Positions 12,066 to 24,060 of a DNA stretch of 64,000 nt are shown here, piece by piece. Under the pieces are notes generated by a model. The model did no database searches. It saw only the letters and a program-made list of their open reading frames with translations, and had not been told where the DNA came from. The position numbers were made by a program, and so were the translations under genes. The stretch's first letter is position 1. Each line of letters starts with the position of its first letter. The DNA comes from Calliopum simillimum (lineage: Eukaryota > Arthropoda > Insecta > Diptera > Lauxaniidae). The stretch lies in the NCBI GenBank assembly GCA_951812925.1, contig OX638370.1:36645948-36709947 (forward strand). The letters run 5' to 3'.

Positions 12066-14528
12066 TCACAGTACCTTTCATATAAGTAGAAGAAAGATAT
12101 CGAAAATCTATTAAATATTGTAGTTAGCTCGTGAGTTTGCAATGTTACAAATTGTTTACGGAAATAATGTGTTGCTTACGTTTAGGGCTAAGAATTTTTG
12201 TTAATTTTCTATAGTAGGTAGGCGCTCATTTTTGAATGTTTTTTTAACTGGCTATTACTAATGAAACATTTTATTGTTATGGGAGCACTCTATCTTTGTT
12301 TTGTCAAAAAACATTTTTAAAGTCATATCACCGTGAGACATTCGGAATCTTCGCTCCATTTTTCCGAGATTCTTTTTGAAAATAATCAAACCTCACGTAT
12401 GTAATGTGTAATAGCTATTCTCACCGAGCATCTTGGGCAAGTACTCGTATGTTTGTAAAAGCAAAGGTCGAAAATATCAAAGGTAAAGCCAAAAGAAATT
12501 GACGGAATTAATTTGCAAAGTTTATTTAGGCAACGATTGCAGCAGACATTGATTTCATTTATTGTCGAGGATATCAGACGAAAAGTAAAGAAAGAATTAA
12601 AAGAAAAGGCGCAGTAGGAAACTGTTATGAAAATAAAATGAAAATAAAAATAAAACTAACATAACAAGCAGATGTTAAACAGCTGCAAAATATCTCCACG
12701 CTTTCCTTCCTCAAATTATAATTTTTGCCACATTCGCGAAATGTTAATGGAAGCAAAGAGTTAAAAATATGGCTTTTACTAAAAAAATGTTCCATAATAT
12801 TTTTTCAAGTTTACTGTAAACATCTTGATTGCAGATGTTTATATAAGATTTCTTTCTATTTTTTAGCCTGATTTACATTATAAATTTTTAAAAGATTTCG
12901 AACATTTCGAGGTGTTTTTTATGATGCGAACTGAAAACACAAATTTATTTCACACTAAACTATGAATTTCAAAATATTTTTTTATAAGGAATTGAATGAA
13001 CTTTACAACATTCCAAGGGAATTTATGTTTTTTGTGTATTTTTAGATCACTCACTCATTCCTGGTGGAGCAAGTGCGTGGAATTTGTATGTAAATCTACG
13101 TTGCATGTAAACAAAGGAAAGAATTTGAATGTTTTTAACCATATCGATGATATGTAATTGATTTTTAAGGTCTTACGAGTAATAAGGGGTCAGTCTTCAT
13201 CTAAACATATCACTAAAGTAACAGCAACCCGCTATGGAAATTATAAGCAGGGAGGTATTCAAAAGTACATACTCGTAGATCTAGAAATATAGTATCCGAA
13301 CGGGTTATTCACCTAACAAAATTTGTTGCGCAGCTCATGAGTGGAATAATCAAGGTACAAGATTTTCTAATCATTAGAAGAAAGCACTTAAACCTAATGA
13401 CATTTATATCCGAAATTAAGATTCATGTTAGCCAAAAGAACACAATTCTCAATCTAGTCAAAAGCTTGATCTTTAAATGTTCCAACTCTCATATAAGTGG
13501 CAGCAAAATTCAGCTACTAAATAAGAACGCTCGAGAAGCAAAAGCATTTTTTGACCGTAAACAAAATTTATGATATCTCTAGATTTTATTTTACACCTGC
13601 CACAAAACAATTAAAAAGAGATACAAAAACAAAATCAAAAAGTGGGAAGAAGCGTAAAACCTGTTGAACAGCTGCTAACGCAAACCCCTGCAAAAAATGT
13701 TTTTTGCCAAACCATTTTGAACTTGTAGCTTGTATCCACTTTAAACGAATAAATATCAACAACAATCGCTTGCATGATTGACTGACCGTTTGTTGCGCAG
13801 TCGCAATGCCATGCTCGCAATACGGTTTTCTTTTAGATATTTGTACGAGTATGATCCATATCGTAAAAGAAGTCTTGTATTTTTTTGTTGTATTTTTTTC
13901 AAATCTTATGCTCTAAGTTTATATTATTAAATATTTATTTTGTCACAAAATACTCAGCGAGCCAGTAGATACGAAAGAAAACGTGTGCAGAACCGGTTCT
14001 ACGAATTCTGCTGAATTGTTAACATTGAAATACGATACGAAGAAAAAAAAAACAGGAAAAAAAATTAATAAAAAATATAGAGAGAAAAAAATATATGAAA
14101 AAAAAAACCGAAACCTCTGACTAAATCGATTGATTACACAATGGAACCGCTTGTTGAACGGTGAAAGAGACGACTATATCAAGAGAAAAAAAATAAAAAT
14201 ACAAAACCAGAACCAGAACAATAAAAATAAACTGCTTATTGTTGCGGTTTTTGGCGCCCGCTACTGTAAATATGATAAGGTCTGAAGTGCAAAAAATCTT
14301 TAATTTTGAAGTTAAAAGTACGAAAATCGTTCGGTTATATATTACTTTTGTAATGTTACTTTTCGATTCCTATTCATTTCAATAAAAATAAATTTCGAAC
14401 TTTGTCAATACGTACTTATATCATGCAATTCAAGCTTTTCGAATTGAAAGTTCCCATTTTCGATTCAAATTTTATATAAGCGTAATACCTACTTTGTTAC
14501 AGAGCATACGAAGGGCACTATTGTGGAC
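12066..14528. other. intronic sequence without recognised features
   Basis: No transposon end, tandem array or convincing coding frame was found. The stretch 14040-14240 is A-rich low complexity. The 78-codon frame at 13337-13573 (plus strand) has no motif I know. Confidence 0.45.
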
Positions 14529-15181
14529 CTGGCAACACTAATGTCAATAGCTAAAATCTGGCAACACCATAATAGAGTTTGACAATTTTAGCATAAACGT
14601 ACTCACAACGTTTTGATGTACAGGTGCTATTTGTTTTGTTTACAGGGAAAATCAATTTGGCCAAAAAATGGAAATTTCAAGAGGAGGTTTTCGTTGGATT
14701 ATTTTTTACAACTTTCGACGTGGATTATCTAAACAAGAATGTGTCGATGAACTCAGTTCTTTGTATGGCGATAAAGCACCATTAAAAAACCACAGTATAT
14801 AGTGAATTCAAACGTGATCGTAGTTCGCTGACAAATTCCGTCAAAGTCGTCCAAAATCGTTTGTTGTGCCACAAAACATCCACACAGTGCAATAACTGAT
14901 AATGCAAGATCGTCATGTGACATATTGTAAGACAGAGACATCCTTGCACAATTCGTTTGATTTTGCATGAACGCTTAGTTGTAAAAAACGTTTTTTCTCG
15001 TTGGAAACCTCATAATTTATCAATCGCACAAATAGGGCTCGCCAAATTGATTTTCTTAACTCATTGTAAACAACACAAATAGCACCTCTACATCAAAACG
15101 TTGTGAGTACGTTTATGCTAAAAAATGTCAAACTTTATTATGATGTTGCCAGATTTTAGCTACTGACATTAGTGTTGCCAG
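14529..15181. mobile_element. deleted mariner-family element with long terminal inverted repeats
   Basis: The left end CTGGCAACACTAATGTCA and the right end, its inverse, open inverted repeats of about 130-140 bp (14529-14661 and about 15045-15181) that match at roughly 90% or better. The word CTGGCAACA recurs about 30 bp inside each end. Between the arms lie remains of a mariner transposase. At 653 bp the element is about half the usual 1.3 kb, so it is an internal-deletion derivative. I did not see a TA duplication exactly at the outer ends. Confidence 0.85.
14668..15060 (+). pseudogene. mariner transposase remnant, N-terminal half
   Basis: From ATG 14668 the frame reads MEISRGGFRWIIFYNFRRGL, then SKQECVDELSSLYGDKAP, the first helix-turn-helix of mariner transposases. 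A small frameshift follows. The next piece reads TVYSEFKRDRSSLTNSVK, then VVPQNIHTVQ, a stop, and QDRHVTYC. Later LHERLVVKNVFSRWKPHNLS corresponds to the linker before the catalytic domain. The DDE/D catalytic region is absent. Known mariner transposases are about 345 residues; this keeps about 130 with several breaks, so it is inactive. It lies between the terminal inverted repeats of the element. Confidence 0.85.
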
Positions 15182-15195
15182 TTCCCGAAATATAA

Positions 15196-16072
15196 CTAGT
15201 AAGGGTGTAACATTTGGCCTGGCCAAAAAGTAAATACCCTACACTGAAGCATTTTTTAAATTTTGCTTTTAGGGTAGGTGCCATGCCTTCTTTTCTGAAT
15301 TCACGTAGTTTTTGCGCAGACCGTGTGTCAACTAGTTGAAGTATTTGTGCGAAATTTTTTTGCATAACCTCAAGTAACGCTTTCTTTACAGCATTTCGAA
15401 AACTCTGATCGTTTGGGAGGTTCCACGCCTTCTTGTCCGAATCAACCAAGTTTTTGCTCAGAGCTTGCATTTACTGTCGTAAGTGTCTGAGTAAAATTTA
15501 GTTGAATTATCTGAAAAGACACTTTTAGTACATTTTGAAATTTTTGTTTATATAGAAGGTGCCACGCCCCCATTGCATTTGATGTCCATAGTGTCTAAGT
15601 GAAATTTGGTTGGATTCTCTCAAAAAACGCTTTTAGTTAAGCATTTTGAAAGTTTTATTTATATGGGAGGTGCCACGCCCTCTTGTTCGAATTAACCTGG
15701 TTTTTGACTAGAGCTTGCACTCACTATCCCTAGTATTTACGTCTATTCCGGTTGCGTTATCATGAATAATGCTCATAAAATTGCGTTTTGAAAATATCTT
15801 TTGTGTGGGCGGTAGGCGTGTCCGTTTACTGATTTCGTTCATTTTCAATCCCGTAAGCTAACTTTTACAACAAATGCAGTGTACCGAATTTCATTGAATT
15901 ATCTTGCTAAGTTTTCCCGTAAAAAATATTTCCACAGACGGACATGGCTACATCGACTCAGGAGGTGACGCTGATCAAGAATATATATACTTTTCTATAC
16001 CTGCCACACTTCCTTCTCCGCGTTACAAACGGAAGGACAAAGTGAATATACCACTTGTGTAGGGTATAAAAA
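15196..16072 (-). mobile_element. DINE-1/INE-1-like Helitron-class element, near full length
   Basis: Read on the minus strand, the element starts near TTTTTATACCCTACAC. It carries the phrase TGATCAGCGTCACCTCCTGA and then GTAGCCATGTCCGTC, which matches the 5' core I know from Drosophila DINE-1. Several internal copies of GGGAGGTGCCACGCC (or close) follow at roughly 120-145 bp spacing. The 3' end has a 7 bp palindromic stem TTTGGCC/GGCCAAA, 13 bases, then CTAG (15196-15199), the Helitron 3' signature. There is no coding capacity; the 104-codon frame at 15156-15470 is a by-product. The Helitron class assignment rests on motifs, not on a search. Confidence 0.82.
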
Positions 16073-16589
16073 GTGCCCCTCGTATAACGATAATATGTAT
16101 TGTATGTATATTCGTTAGCAAGTCCTGAAGTCTTTTAGTACTAAAAGTCTGTTAGTCTCACATTATCTCAAACATCGCCTTCTACTACGTTTCCACTGGA
16201 GTTTTAGATGTGAAGAGATTTGGAAATCCGAAATCGGTAGCCCTGTTGAAATTTATATGAAGATTTAAAATAAGTAGATTTATTTTTTTATGATAAATTA
16301 CGTGGTATACAGAGATATTAAGAGCGCAAATGTCATGCGATGCCCATAGCAAATGAGATGAAACTATCAATAACGGATAGGACATACTCTCTGAAAACCG
16401 CCAAACAGTGCTTGACTCCAGCTCCATAAGGCAGTAGATAACGTGACAAGCTAAAAATAACCGGAAAAATTTTAAAATGTTGGTGAAGAATGATATTCAA
16501 GAATCGGTGAAATCTCGGAGAGTGATCAAAGTCATAGCAAAGGTTTGCAGTAGATAGAAGGATTAAGAGCAGAATATAGAATTATTTGG

Positions 16590-16690
16590 GGCGATAGGAA
16601 ATAACGCTCAATGACAAAACGAAATAACGCCCAAGCAACAAAAAATAACGCCCCAAAAACAAAACGAAATAACGCCCAAATAATGTATAT
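16590..16690. repeat. short minisatellite
   Basis: Three to four copies of a unit containing CAAAACGAAATAACGCCCAA, with spacing between about 18 and 30 bp. It is degenerate at both edges. Confidence 0.75.
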
Positions 16691-16847
16691 GGGACGTTCC
16701 ATGTTAACCGGGACAGCTCTGTCTTCAGAAGCAGAAGCAAGGTAGAAACGCGTTTAAAATTTTCGTTTGCTCAAGATCTTTTGAGTAAATTTTGAAATTC
16801 AAAATGGCGGCCACGAAATGGCGACTACAATTAGATGATGGTGATGA

Positions 16848-16945
16848 GCAAATCAAGGCCAAGACCAAGACACAAGTATCCATGTTCTTGGTCTTGAAAT
16901 TATATCAGCGTCTTGGTCATGGTCCATTTTGCTCATCACTACATT
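16848..16945. repeat. short imperfect inverted repeat
   Basis: GTGATGAGCAAA with CCAAGACCAAGAC on the left is mirrored by GTCTTGGTCATGGTCC with TTTGCTCATCAC on the right, giving a stem of about 30 bp with mismatches. It could be a very small MITE; no target duplication was identified. Confidence 0.55.
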
Positions 16946-17027
16946 CGATGTCTTTCAATACCTTGTAGGATCGACGGAGTCAATTTTTCTTCGTAAGTAG
17001 TCCGTAATGAACTACACCTAAGACTAG

Positions 17028-17115
17028 AATAAATTCACTTAAGTTATCAATTGTATCAAAAATGATCCAAATGTAATGGAAAGTCGGTCAATTGTATCAA
17101 AAATGGTCCAAATAT
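17028..17115. repeat. direct duplication, about 47 bp
   Basis: TCAATTGTATCAAAAATG followed by TCCAAAT occurs twice in tandem with one or two differences. No function is suggested. Confidence 0.7.
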
Positions 17116-18620
17116 CTGCATAATCAATCGTTAGTACCTAAACATAATTTTTTTGAAAAACAATATTTCAAAGTTTTAAGAAAAAAAAACTCTCATCTAC
17201 ATTGACCTTTTCTTCTTCATGCTTAAAACTCCAAATCGAAAATGTCGTGACTAAACCATGCATCAAAAATTTTCTTTGTATAACTTTTGAACACCTTCCA
17301 ACGTAAATAGAATCAATCACACATTCTCCACCCAAAAAAAAAGAAACCCCAAAATTTATCAATGAACTATAAAACACCCCCAAACACAGCACATAACAAT
17401 AATAATTAGTGACTAATTTGTAGCTCCAATTATGAAAATGGAATTATTAGAAAAATAGCTTACTTTTTATTTAGTTTTTTTTTTTTCTATTTGTTAAATG
17501 ATTATAAGCCAACGGAAGCGCAGACATCACGTGACTAACTTTTGTGTCAGCCATAGAGGGAAATGGCCTTAAACATTCATAAGTAGCTGGCCAACACTGT
17601 AAGTTTTCACAATGAACCTGTTAATAAATATTGAACTTTTACAATATGAAATGATTGTTTGTTTGTTTGTATGAAAGTTGCATACTTGTGCGTGTCCGGA
17701 TATAATATACTATACACATACATATGTACATTAGTATCCGGCTAATAACTGTGATTGAAAATGCACATGGGATGGTGTTATCATTTCCTTTTGTTGTATT
17801 GAGGTGATTAATGTATGTAAGAGAGGAGCCTCTTGGGTTATCTATTGACATTTGAAAGTGATATTTTTTTTCGAAAGGATATTGTTTTAATAAAAAGATA
17901 ATAAATTTTCTTTAAACCAAAAAGGTGATCAATTTAGAGCATAAGTTATGTACCGTAAAACTATTGATGGCGCTTTGATAAAAATTATATTCATTGTGTT
18001 CTGAACATCTATGCTGCTGGTGCTGTTGCATAAGGTTTTAAACTTTGTAGTACCAGTAAATCAAAATTAACCAATAAATTAAATTAAATTAAATTAAATT
18101 GAGTGAAAAATCTTTTTGACATGATTATAATTTTTTTTAAAGGCCCCTAAAAAAAAGTACATTTCATTAGCGACAATCAGCGAAATTATGGACAAATAAC
18201 GTATTAATCTCTTTTATCCGAAAAACGGGAAAAAATCACCAAAAAGTACTATTTGACAGATAGTACTAAGGCACTATGGGAAACTTGAACATGTTTTCTG
18301 GCCAAAAAAACAAAACTAAAGATATTGAGCTGAAATCTCGTGGAAACTTTTGTAGGAGTATAGAGAACATCATATTTTAAAATTGGACAACTGTTATGCC
18401 CCTTTTTCAACCTCATTTCAAAGAAATTATTATAAAACATTTTTTATTAAAATTTGGTATGGTAAATTCATATTTTCTAAGTATATACATAAACACAAAT
18501 GTACATATAAGTAATAACAATACACGTAACAGTAAAATTACGGAGATCTAAACGCATAATATATTAAAAACTTATTTTTTCAAACATTACATAAACTGAA
18601 CTAAAAACATAAGAAAACAT
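17116..18620. other. intronic sequence without recognised features
   Basis: AT-rich sequence. A short (TTAAA)n run lies near 18077-18102. Short frames here (17168-17392, 17639-17851, 18249-18440, all minus) have no family resemblance. Confidence 0.45.
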
Positions 18621-18622
18621 AA

Positions 18623-18863
18623 TCAAGCATGTTCTGAAATCCGATTTACTTCGGAATCGGAATGAAAGCAATCTTCAAGAGCTATGCATTGCGACAAATA
18701 AGATGGAATCGGATTTGTTTTTCAACAAATAAAATTTCCTAATGGTTCCTATTCGATTAACCAAAACATAAATCCGACTTGGTGTTAATAATCGAAATGC
18801 GGAGCTCTTGAAAATTGCTTTCATTCCGATTCCGAAGTGAATCGGATTTCAGAACATGCCTGA
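18623..18863. mobile_element. MITE family A, copy 1 (241 bp)
   Basis: The terminal inverted repeats are about 61 bp with three mismatches. They start TCAAGCATGTTCTGAAATCC and contain TTCGGAATCGGAATGAAAGC. A second copy of the same size (240 bp) lies at 62545-62784 with recognisably the same ends and centre. Both are preceded by ACATAA, which may be part of the element or a preferred target. There is no coding capacity, and the target duplication is not resolved. Confidence 0.85.
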
Positions 18864-18954
18864 ATAAATTCATGAGTAAAATACATATTAAAAGATCGAA
18901 ATTTTCATATTCATTTTTTATTAGTTTGCTTAATAAACATCTTCCTTATTATTT

Positions 18955-19545
18955 TCAACGCAACTTAATAAATTTATGACTTCTAGTGCAAGTAACGCTT
19001 GCTTTCCGTTTACTTAAAGAAATGTTGGAAATGACGGGATCTGAGGTATTCAAAGTTCTATGAAAAAAGTCAGAAAGACTTATTGTTTTGTCACATTTAC
19101 GAGCGTGACGCAGTCTATCTAATTTAAAAATTTTATTCCGACACTCATCTGCGTCTTTTTCAAAGTATCCTACCGGAAGTACCATATTTTGAATAATTTC
19201 CTTGGAATGAATAAGGACTTTGTGTCATCGGATACCAGGGACACTTTTTTTATGATATCAGCAGTCTAAAAACAAAATTTTTCAAAGTATTGCAAATTTA
19301 GTAGATATTGACATGTTATACGAGTGGTTTTTCCCCATTTTTCTTTCAAATGTTTGCAAAAGACTTTAGACTTTTCACCTGAATATTCCGCAAACGAGTT
19401 CAATCTATCACCTTTATTCAATAGATTTATCAAATGATTTAAAACTGCTGACACTTTGTCTTCTTCGGCTCTCCAGATATCGAATAAGTCTGCATTACGT
19501 ATTGAGAAGTTGTCTGAGAAAAATGTCGATTATTAAAAAAGCGCA
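18955..19545 (-). pseudogene. fragment of a multicopy insect protein of unknown function
   Basis: Minus-strand pieces read DNFSIRNADLFDIWRAEEDK then VSAVLNHLINLLNKGD. After a break they continue HKVLIHSKEIIQNMVLPVGY, FEKDADECRNKIFKLDRLRH and ARKCDKTISLSDFFHRTLNT. The HKVLIH...LPVGYF...ARNK...SDPVIS pattern is one I associate with an uncharacterised protein family found in many copies in arthropod genomes, probably transposon-borne. The frame shifts near 19190-19265 and I see no start codon. It is a decayed fragment inside the Dscam1 intron, antisense to the plus strand. Confidence 0.6.
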
Positions 19546-20029
19546 AAAAAATTTTTTACAGAAGAGCTCAAAATTGGTTGCTCTACATATTCATATAAGT
19601 TAGAAAGAGGCCTAGGCTGGGCGGTGTTTTTCCGGGTTCACCAAAACTTAAATTTAAAAAAAAAAATTTACGATTTAAAACTCACTGCAGAAAACGTAAA
19701 TTTCTTTGAAATCACTATACGAAAAGACAAATTTTTTTATATACAAAGTAACTTATTTCAATTAGTTCTCGTTTGTATTTTAAATATTTTTAATTAGCTC
19801 TGAGTTAAGAAAAATATTCACTAATTTTTTGAGCGAGAACAACCAAATTTTTGTTTTTCCAGAAGTAGAAACTTTGACACTTGTGTAGCTGAAGGATAAA
19901 AACTTTGAGAAAAAACTAGGTATGGGGATTTTCTCTCGCAAGTATTCACATTTGAATAGCATACCCAAAACTTTATTTTTTAAGTGTTTAAAATACGACT
20001 TTTGGCAAACAAACAGGGCAAAATTTCCC

Positions 20030-20168
20030 ACAGTGCATGGATGAAAAATGTGCTTTTCTATTTTGTACCAAATAGCAAAAAAAGTACTAAAACTATCCAA
20101 AAAGTACCAAAATTGATTAATACATTTGTGGACAAATTTTGGCCATTGCGCGATTCTAGTCTAATTTA
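20030..20168. repeat. dispersed repeat family B, copy 1
   Basis: TTTTGTACCAAATAGC, then AGTACTAAAACTATCCAAAA, then AGTACCAAAATT, and a tail with GGCCATTGCGCGAT. A diverged copy in the same orientation is at 53676-53795. Ends and class are unknown. Short frames on both strands here are by-products. Confidence 0.6.
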
Positions 20169-20964
20169 AAACAGGTTTTTCAATCGAAGCCACATTGCTA
20201 CATGCTTAGGCATAAAAAACTAAAAAAAGCAGGAATATCCTGTCAAAGCAGGATAAATGACAGACTTTAGATTGGGTTTGAGTTTTCTACAAAATTTAGC
20301 TCATTGTCATAGTTTTCCCAAGGTTTCGAGTATATGGGGTTGACAGCTTTAAGCTTACCTAGTACATGAAGACGTAAGTCACAGTTCACATTTAAATGTT
20401 TTTGTTTACGGCAAACCTCAAGATGACTTCATTACCTTCACATATGACAGTTGACACTTTCATCATCAACCGAAGAAAAAGTATCAAATTACTGATACTT
20501 AGCCTTACAAAATGCGTATTACATTTCGTCAAGCAATACGACATTTTCACTTCTAATTCGTACTGTACTCGTAGCTATTATTTAAATTATGTTGCCCATT
20601 ATTTTTTTTATTGAAAGATCCATTTAATTTGTGTGTGTGTAAATAAATCTTCATTTACTTAAATCGCTATTCCTGTCTGCGAATATGACAGTGATTCCTA
20701 AACGTGCTTGAAATGATTATTGTATTTATGCAGCAGGAAACAAAAAGGACAAGGAAATTGTTGATGCAACCAAATTCGCAAAAGTTTTGGTGTCAAAAAT
20801 ATCGTCATAAACACTAACTTTAAGAAGACAGCTATGAACAGAAATTAAAGGATAAGGGCCTAACTAAACTGTTCTGAATTAAACCACGCTGTGAAATTTA
20901 CCACATTATTTCATAAATTTTATGAAACTGAAACAATTTAAGTGTCATTTTAGAACGAGATTTA

Positions 20965-21435
20965 CCGGATTCACAGTCATTAATTTACTAATGACAAGGA
21001 TTAAATCAACAACACTTTATTTGCAGTCATAAATTAACTATTAGTTAAGCCCCCACTAACTATTGGTTTACCGTTAGTTAACGAACAGCTGATGCTGAAG
21101 AAATTAAATACAGTTAAGTTAAGTCCGATTTCGAAAGCGACGCAGACATTGAAGAAATTTATAATGTTACGATGTATCGTCGGCGAGAAATTTGTATAAA
21201 TCGGCCGTATTTTTCCCATGCCAAGGTATTCCTACGATGCCAAGGTATTTCATGCCAGTTTTCGTTTGCACTCTAGAACTGTTTTGATCCTAAAATTAAC
21301 TGAAATTTGTAGCACGTACGTTTTCCATCGTTTTTGTTATTGTGTTCTCCCAAAAAGAAATATGTGAACATGAAACATTAGTTAAACTCTTGTCAACATT
21401 TTAGTTAACTAATGACAGTGAACCCAAGCCTTAGT
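20965..21435. mobile_element. possible MITE, weak inverted ends
   Basis: GGATTCACAGTCATTAATTTAC on the left pairs with the inverse of a right-hand block reading GTTAACTAATGACAGTGAAC, with about five mismatches over 24 bases. The interior is rich in AGTTAACTA words. The assignment is tentative. Confidence 0.3.
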
Positions 21436-21439
21436 TAGT

Positions 21440-22640
21440 GCGATGTTTAGTAAAAAGAACTAAGATCAGTTTCACTAGTATATAAATTTCATCTGCTACA
21501 TTATGCCAAAGTTAAAAAGTTTGAAAATCGCTGCAATGCTGGATGTAATTCAATAAAATCAAAAGACTCTAGCGCGAAAATTATGCAAACGACGCTTACG
21601 ATGATCGTGATGATGATGCGGCTTGCAAAATATGTCAACGTTTTCCATACGTTTCACATATGTGCGAATAAAAGCTTCTGATGAGTGCGATGGTTGTTGG
21701 TGGTTTCACTTTAATGTGCGCGGATTAGCGATTACAAAGCCACAAAATGCGTCCAAACAAAAAAAGAAAAAAAAATACATTCATGCTGATTGCAAAGCGA
21801 CAAAATTACTTGTATTTATACTCAAATATGTAGTTCTACCCGGCTACTGTATGAAATGTGTATGTGGGATTTAAATATCTCAAGAGCTATAGCTGTTTTG
21901 CCACTGATGAGCGCACACATATGGTACATATTTGTATCTATACAAGTATCTATGACCTTATCAACAATTTAAATTTTGTTTCATTTAAATTATGAAGATG
22001 ATGTTGAGTTGCTCAGAAGAAAGACTGACGGACTGGAAAAAAATGCTATGGACAAGTACTTGAATAAAATAAAATGAAAATATTTAGCAGTTTAATTTGA
22101 TATAAAGTGGGTTAAATTGTTTTGTTGTTATTGTCGTTGCTGCTGAATTGCTAAATTAGCAATGTAACATGTTTTGAGCTACCGAAAATCTATCAGACAG
22201 AGCTGGAAATAATTGACAAATAAGGCAGGCAGGCAACAATTCAATTGCATATGTTGAGGACTTCTGGTTTCATGACAGAATATGAAAATACAGAATTTGT
22301 TTATGATTTTTCCATCAAATTAAAGTTTAAATTACAATTCCTGAAAATGGTATAAAAAAAGACATTTCAAATTTTACCATCTCCTTACAAAGTGTTATAA
22401 AATAACCTGGAACTTCTTCAAAACATCAATTCGGCAATGTGTTTACACTTCAATTACGCTTTAAATGAACAATGAAAGTTTAGTTATGGATTAACTCTAA
22501 GCTGCCTACATTTTCCTTTACGTAGAGTAAATTATGCTTTCCGTCAGCAAAATATATTACCATTTTTACTTTATTATTCTAGTAAAAATATTTATGTTTG
22601 AATAGACATATAGACATTTGCTTAATATATAATATAATTT
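21440..22640. other. intronic sequence without recognised features
   Basis: No repeat boundary or coding frame supported. The 83-codon frame at 21623-21874 (plus strand) contains a poly-lysine run from poly-A and has no recognisable domain. Confidence 0.45.
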
Positions 22641-22654
22641 TATACCTCTTTGTC

Positions 22655-22765
22655 ATATAGTTCAGTGGAGTAGAGGCTTAACAAATTTTTAATTGTAAGT
22701 AAAAATCATATTTTTCTATCTACCGCACGAACGGACCCAGGTTCGAATCCTTTTTTTTTTTGTTT
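22655..22765 (+). mobile_element. tRNA-derived SINE-like remnant
   Basis: TAGTTCAGTGG near 22664 matches an RNA polymerase III A box, and GGTTCGAATCC near 22740 is an exact B box. A T-run follows directly. The spacing between boxes (about 65 bases) is longer than in a normal tRNA and the acceptor and anticodon stems cannot be formed, so this is not a working tRNA. A SINE head is the simplest reading. Confidence 0.5.
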
Positions 22766-22784
22766 CTTTTTTTCACTTCACAGT

Positions 22785-23770
22785 AAATGCTGAAAGAGTT
22801 CTAAAGAAAATCCTAGTAACATTTTTCCGAAATGTGTGTACTTTTCATTTTAGTCGAAGAAATATTTAAGCCCTTTCCGGAACTTTAATCAAAACTTCTC
22901 TACGAATAATCCTTTTCGGACACTTCGTAAAAAACAGAAATTTTTTTCTAATTTTGCGATTAAAATTAAAAGTACAAATATTTTGCAAAAATTTTACATA
23001 ATATTTTCTTTAGAACTTTTCAAGAGTAACCTAAAACTTCAATCAGAACTCCTCTACGATAAAATTTTTACTTTGGGATACTCAGAAAAAAACCGAAAAT
23101 TTTTTTGATTTTTCGATTAAAATGTAAAATACAAATATTTCGAAAAAATGGTTCTACGATTTCCTCTAGAACTCTTTGAACCCCATCCGGAACTTCAATC
23201 AGCACTCCTCTACGAATAGTCCTTTTCGGATACTTCGTAAAAAACCGCAAATTTTTTCTAATTTTTCGATTTAAATGAAAAGTACAAATATTTTACAAAA
23301 ACTTTACTTAATATTTTCTTTAGAACACTTTGAGCGCAACCTAAAACTCGAATCAGAACTCTTCTACGAAAAAATTTTTATTTTCGGATACTTGGAAAAA
23401 AAACCGAAAATTTTTTTGATTTGCGATTAAAATGAATAGTTCAAATATTTCGGAAAAATTATACTAGGATTTCTTTAGAACTCTTTGAGCACTATTCAGA
23501 TCTGTAATCAAAACATTTTAATTGTTAAAAAAAAAAAAAAACAAAAAAAAATTTAAAAAAAAAAGTATAAGGAACTCCAGAACTCTTTCTTGTGAGCTCA
23601 AAAATGTTATCAGAACCCCTCTACGTGAAAAACATGGCGCTGGGCAAAAAACTGTACACCTCCGATTTTTGCTCCAATTGCGTAGAACTGTTTCGAATTT
23701 TGTGAAAGAACCCCAGAACTATTACCAACGGACCCAGAACTCTAAAAAAATTTCCGGTTTTCAAGGATCA
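22785..23770. repeat. 155 bp tandem repeat array, locus 1
   Basis: Units of about 155 bp carry TTTCTTTAGAACTCTTTGAG, AATCAGAACTCCTCTACGA, TTCGGATACTTCG and a fork-like AAAACCGAAAATTTTTT stretch. The anchor TTTAGAAC or CTAGAACT recurs near 23009, 23165, 23320 and 23478. Alternate units look more alike than neighbours, suggesting a dimer of about 310 bp. Related but more diverged units lie at 55270-57290. Confidence 0.82.
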
Positions 23771-23924
23771 CCGAGACAACTTCACATGAATTAAAGCAGT
23801 ATGGTAACATTTAATTTATTAGGCAGCTGTCCCAGTATTGACTTGAAATTCTAGGTTCGTCCATCCAATAGATCTATGAATAAATCCAGTAAATGACTCA
23901 ACCTTTGGTGACCTTATGCACTCT

Positions 23925-24060
23925 AAAGGTAAGAGTTTTTGAACATTTAATGTAGAATATCTCAAAAACCAAGCATGATAGAGCAATTCCGAGACCAGAT
24001 TCGGATTCATAACCGACAAATGTATTGAAAATTACCATTTTGGTTTGTTGTGTTTTTTTT
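23925..24060. repeat. fragment related to the foldback at 39621-41492
   Basis: The phrase GAATATCTCAAAAACC followed by ATAGAGCAATTCCGAGACC and a GATTCGGATT block parallels the interior of the large foldback near 40845-40920. It is an isolated, diverged fragment with no ends. Confidence 0.55.

Noticed and set aside
20965..21435. Full DNA transposon at the weak inverted repeat
   Set aside because: Only about 24 bases pair with several mismatches and no target duplication or coding remnant is present, so it is kept only as a low-confidence MITE.
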